Assembly (NCBI GenBank): GCA_903859795.1
Contig: CAIOOC010000797.1
Location: forward strand, 1 to 6,429
From: an uncultured Bacteroidia bacterium
GTDB taxonomy: Bacteria > Bacteroidota > Bacteroidia > Bacteroidales > Prolixibacteraceae
Length of the DNA: 6,429 nucleotides
Reading direction: 5' to 3'
Shown here: piece after piece, positions 5,567 to 6,429 of the stretch
Layout of the letters: every line of letters begins with the position of its first letter
How positions within the stretch are numbered: position 1 is the first letter of the stretch
Translations under genes and position numbers: made by a program
Notes under the pieces: generated by a model
Database searches by the model: none
What the model was told of the DNA's origin: nothing
The model's input: only the letters and a program-made list of their open reading frames with translations

Positions 5567-6429
5567 CTAGAATTTCAGACCATCCAACAACTTGATATAA
5601 GTCTCGATCCCTGCGCTGATTTCAGAAATCAGGATATATTCATCTGCAGTATGCGAACGGGCCGAGTCACCGGGTCCCATTTTAATAGAAGGATAAGGTA
5701 TAACTGCCTGATCGGAGGTAGTAGGTGAACCATAAGTCGTTAACCCCATAGAAATTCCCCGCTTGACCAATGGATGGTCGGGACTGATTCCCGAAGAATT
5801 AAGTCTGAATGAGCGTGGTTTCACCTCTGATTCAACCAGATCGGCTATTTTATGAAATACTTCGTCGTTGGAATAGAATTCATTCGTGCGCACATCCACC
5901 ACAAACCGGCATGAGTCGGGAACTACGTTATGCTGGTTTCCGGCCTCGATCTGTGTTACTGTCATTTTCACAGGTCCGAGCATTGGTGATTCGAGCGGGA
6001 ACCTGTATTGCTGCAATATCTGAATATCCTTAATTGCCTTATAGATTGCATTATCACCTTCATTCCGGGCAGCATGGCCTGCTCTGCCTTTTGCTTCGCA
6101 ATCAAGCACAATTAACCCTTTTTCGGCTATTGCGATATGCATTTGTGTTGGTTCCCCCACGATGGCCAGGTCTATTTCTCCCAGTTGGTCCAAGACGGAT
6201 GCAACTCCATTTTCTCCGGAGATTTCCTCTTCGGCACTTGCGCAATAGAGCAGGTTATAGGATAGATTTTCAGCATTATAAAAATAACGAAAAGCTCCTA
6301 GTAGGGCAACTACCGATGCCCCGGCGTCATTACTGCCGAGACCGGTTAGCCGGTCTCCCTCAACTGTAGCTTTAAACGGATCATAGGTCCACCCTTTTCC
6401 TGAGCGTACGGTATCGACATGCGAATTAA
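5567..6429 (-). CDS. argE: ArgE-type M20 deacetylase (N-acylornithine/N-acylcitrulline), N-terminus cut by window edge
   Basis: The frame is open from the right edge to TAG at 5567 and gives 286 residues; the family is about 350-360, so roughly 65-70 N-terminal residues are missing. A TTG at 6193 is an internal Leu codon and not a start. M20 di-zinc signatures are complete in the visible part: NSHVDTV (metal His3, Asp5), GLGSNDAGASVV (bridging Asp), SAEEEISG (catalytic Glu and adjacent metal Glu), AIVGEPTQ (metal Glu) and RSHTADEYI (C-terminal metal His). The dimerisation/lid insert, with KGRAGHAARNEGDNAIYK and GNQHNVVPDSCRFVVDVR, is also present. It resembles the Bacteroides ArgE-like protein annotated as acetylornithine deacetylase. 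In that phylum the arginine pathway carbamoylates an N-acylated ornithine, so the true substrate is probably N-succinyl- or N-acetylcitrulline (family knowledge plus inference). It is probably the last gene of an upstream unit, as a separate promoter and leader follow. Confidence 0.9.
   Translation of the reverse strand, partial: NSHVDTVRSGKGWTYDPFKATVEGDRLTGLGSNDAGASVVALLGAFRYFYNAENLSYNLLYCASAEEEISGENGVASVLDQLGEIDLAIVGEPTQMHIAIAEKGLIVLDCEAKGRAGHAARNEGDNAIYKAIKDIQILQQYRFPLESPMLGPVKMTVTQIEAGNQHNVVPDSCRFVVDVRTNEFYSNDEVFHKIADLVESEVKPRSFRLNSSGISPDHPLVKRGISMGLTTYGSPTTSDQAVIPYPSIKMGPGDSARSHTADEYILISEISAGIETYIKLLDGLKF

Noticed and set aside
6338..6357. GC-rich 8-bp inverted repeat with 4-nt loop (GAGACCGG-TTAG-CCGGTCTC) inside argE
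   Set aside because: The codons encode the conserved family stretch EGDRLTGLG and no U-run follows. It is compatible with chance given the expected number of such repeats in a window this size.
5809..6369. Plus-strand open frames opposite argE
   Set aside because: They overlap the conserved M20 catalytic motifs on the opposite strand and have low-complexity, Arg/Leu-rich translations typical of antisense shadows.

Overview
The window is a stretch of a Bacteroidota (probably Bacteroidales-like) chromosome, and every convincing gene lies on the minus strand. Three things suggest the phylum. HisB, HisC and the M20 peptidase read like Bacteroides-type orthologues. No gene has a Shine-Dalgarno site, and starts sit in A/T-rich sequence instead. 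The one recognisable promoter fits the Bacteroidota pattern TTG-N19-TAnnTTTG.

In transcription order (high to low coordinates) the layout is as follows. (1) The 3' part of an argE-type N-acylornithine/N-acylcitrulline deacetylase enters from the right edge and stops at 5567. (2) A control region of about 260 bp (5310-5566) holds a weak terminator candidate for argE, a promoter at 5456-5485, a 15-codon leader peptide with four consecutive His codons (5393-5440), and mutually exclusive antiterminator and terminator hairpins ending just before hisG. (3) The histidine genes hisG, hisD, hisC and hisB (bifunctional) occupy 753-5309. (4) purU, formyltetrahydrofolate deformylase, begins 45 nt after hisB and runs off the left edge.

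HisG (step 1), HisB (phosphatase and dehydratase), HisC (aminotransferase) and HisD (last two oxidations) cover the first step and the last stages of histidine synthesis. hisI/E, hisA, hisH and hisF are not in the window. The leader predicts classical ribosome-mediated transcription attenuation. When charged His-tRNA is scarce, the ribosome stalls at the His run, an 11-bp antiterminator forms and the operon is read. When histidine is plentiful, the ribosome reaches a stop codon that overlaps the antiterminator strand, and the 10-bp terminator forms. HisG is the long form, with a C-terminal domain that carries allosteric histidine feedback in this family, so control probably acts at both RNA and protein level.

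The attenuator is the most interesting item. Secondary points are nested stem-loops in the two long gaps hisD-hisC and hisC-hisB, a HisB phosphatase domain lacking the zinc-loop Cys/His ligands of the E. coli enzyme, and purU at the tail of the his operon. I saw no RNA genes, mobile elements, CRISPR arrays or convincing plus-strand genes.
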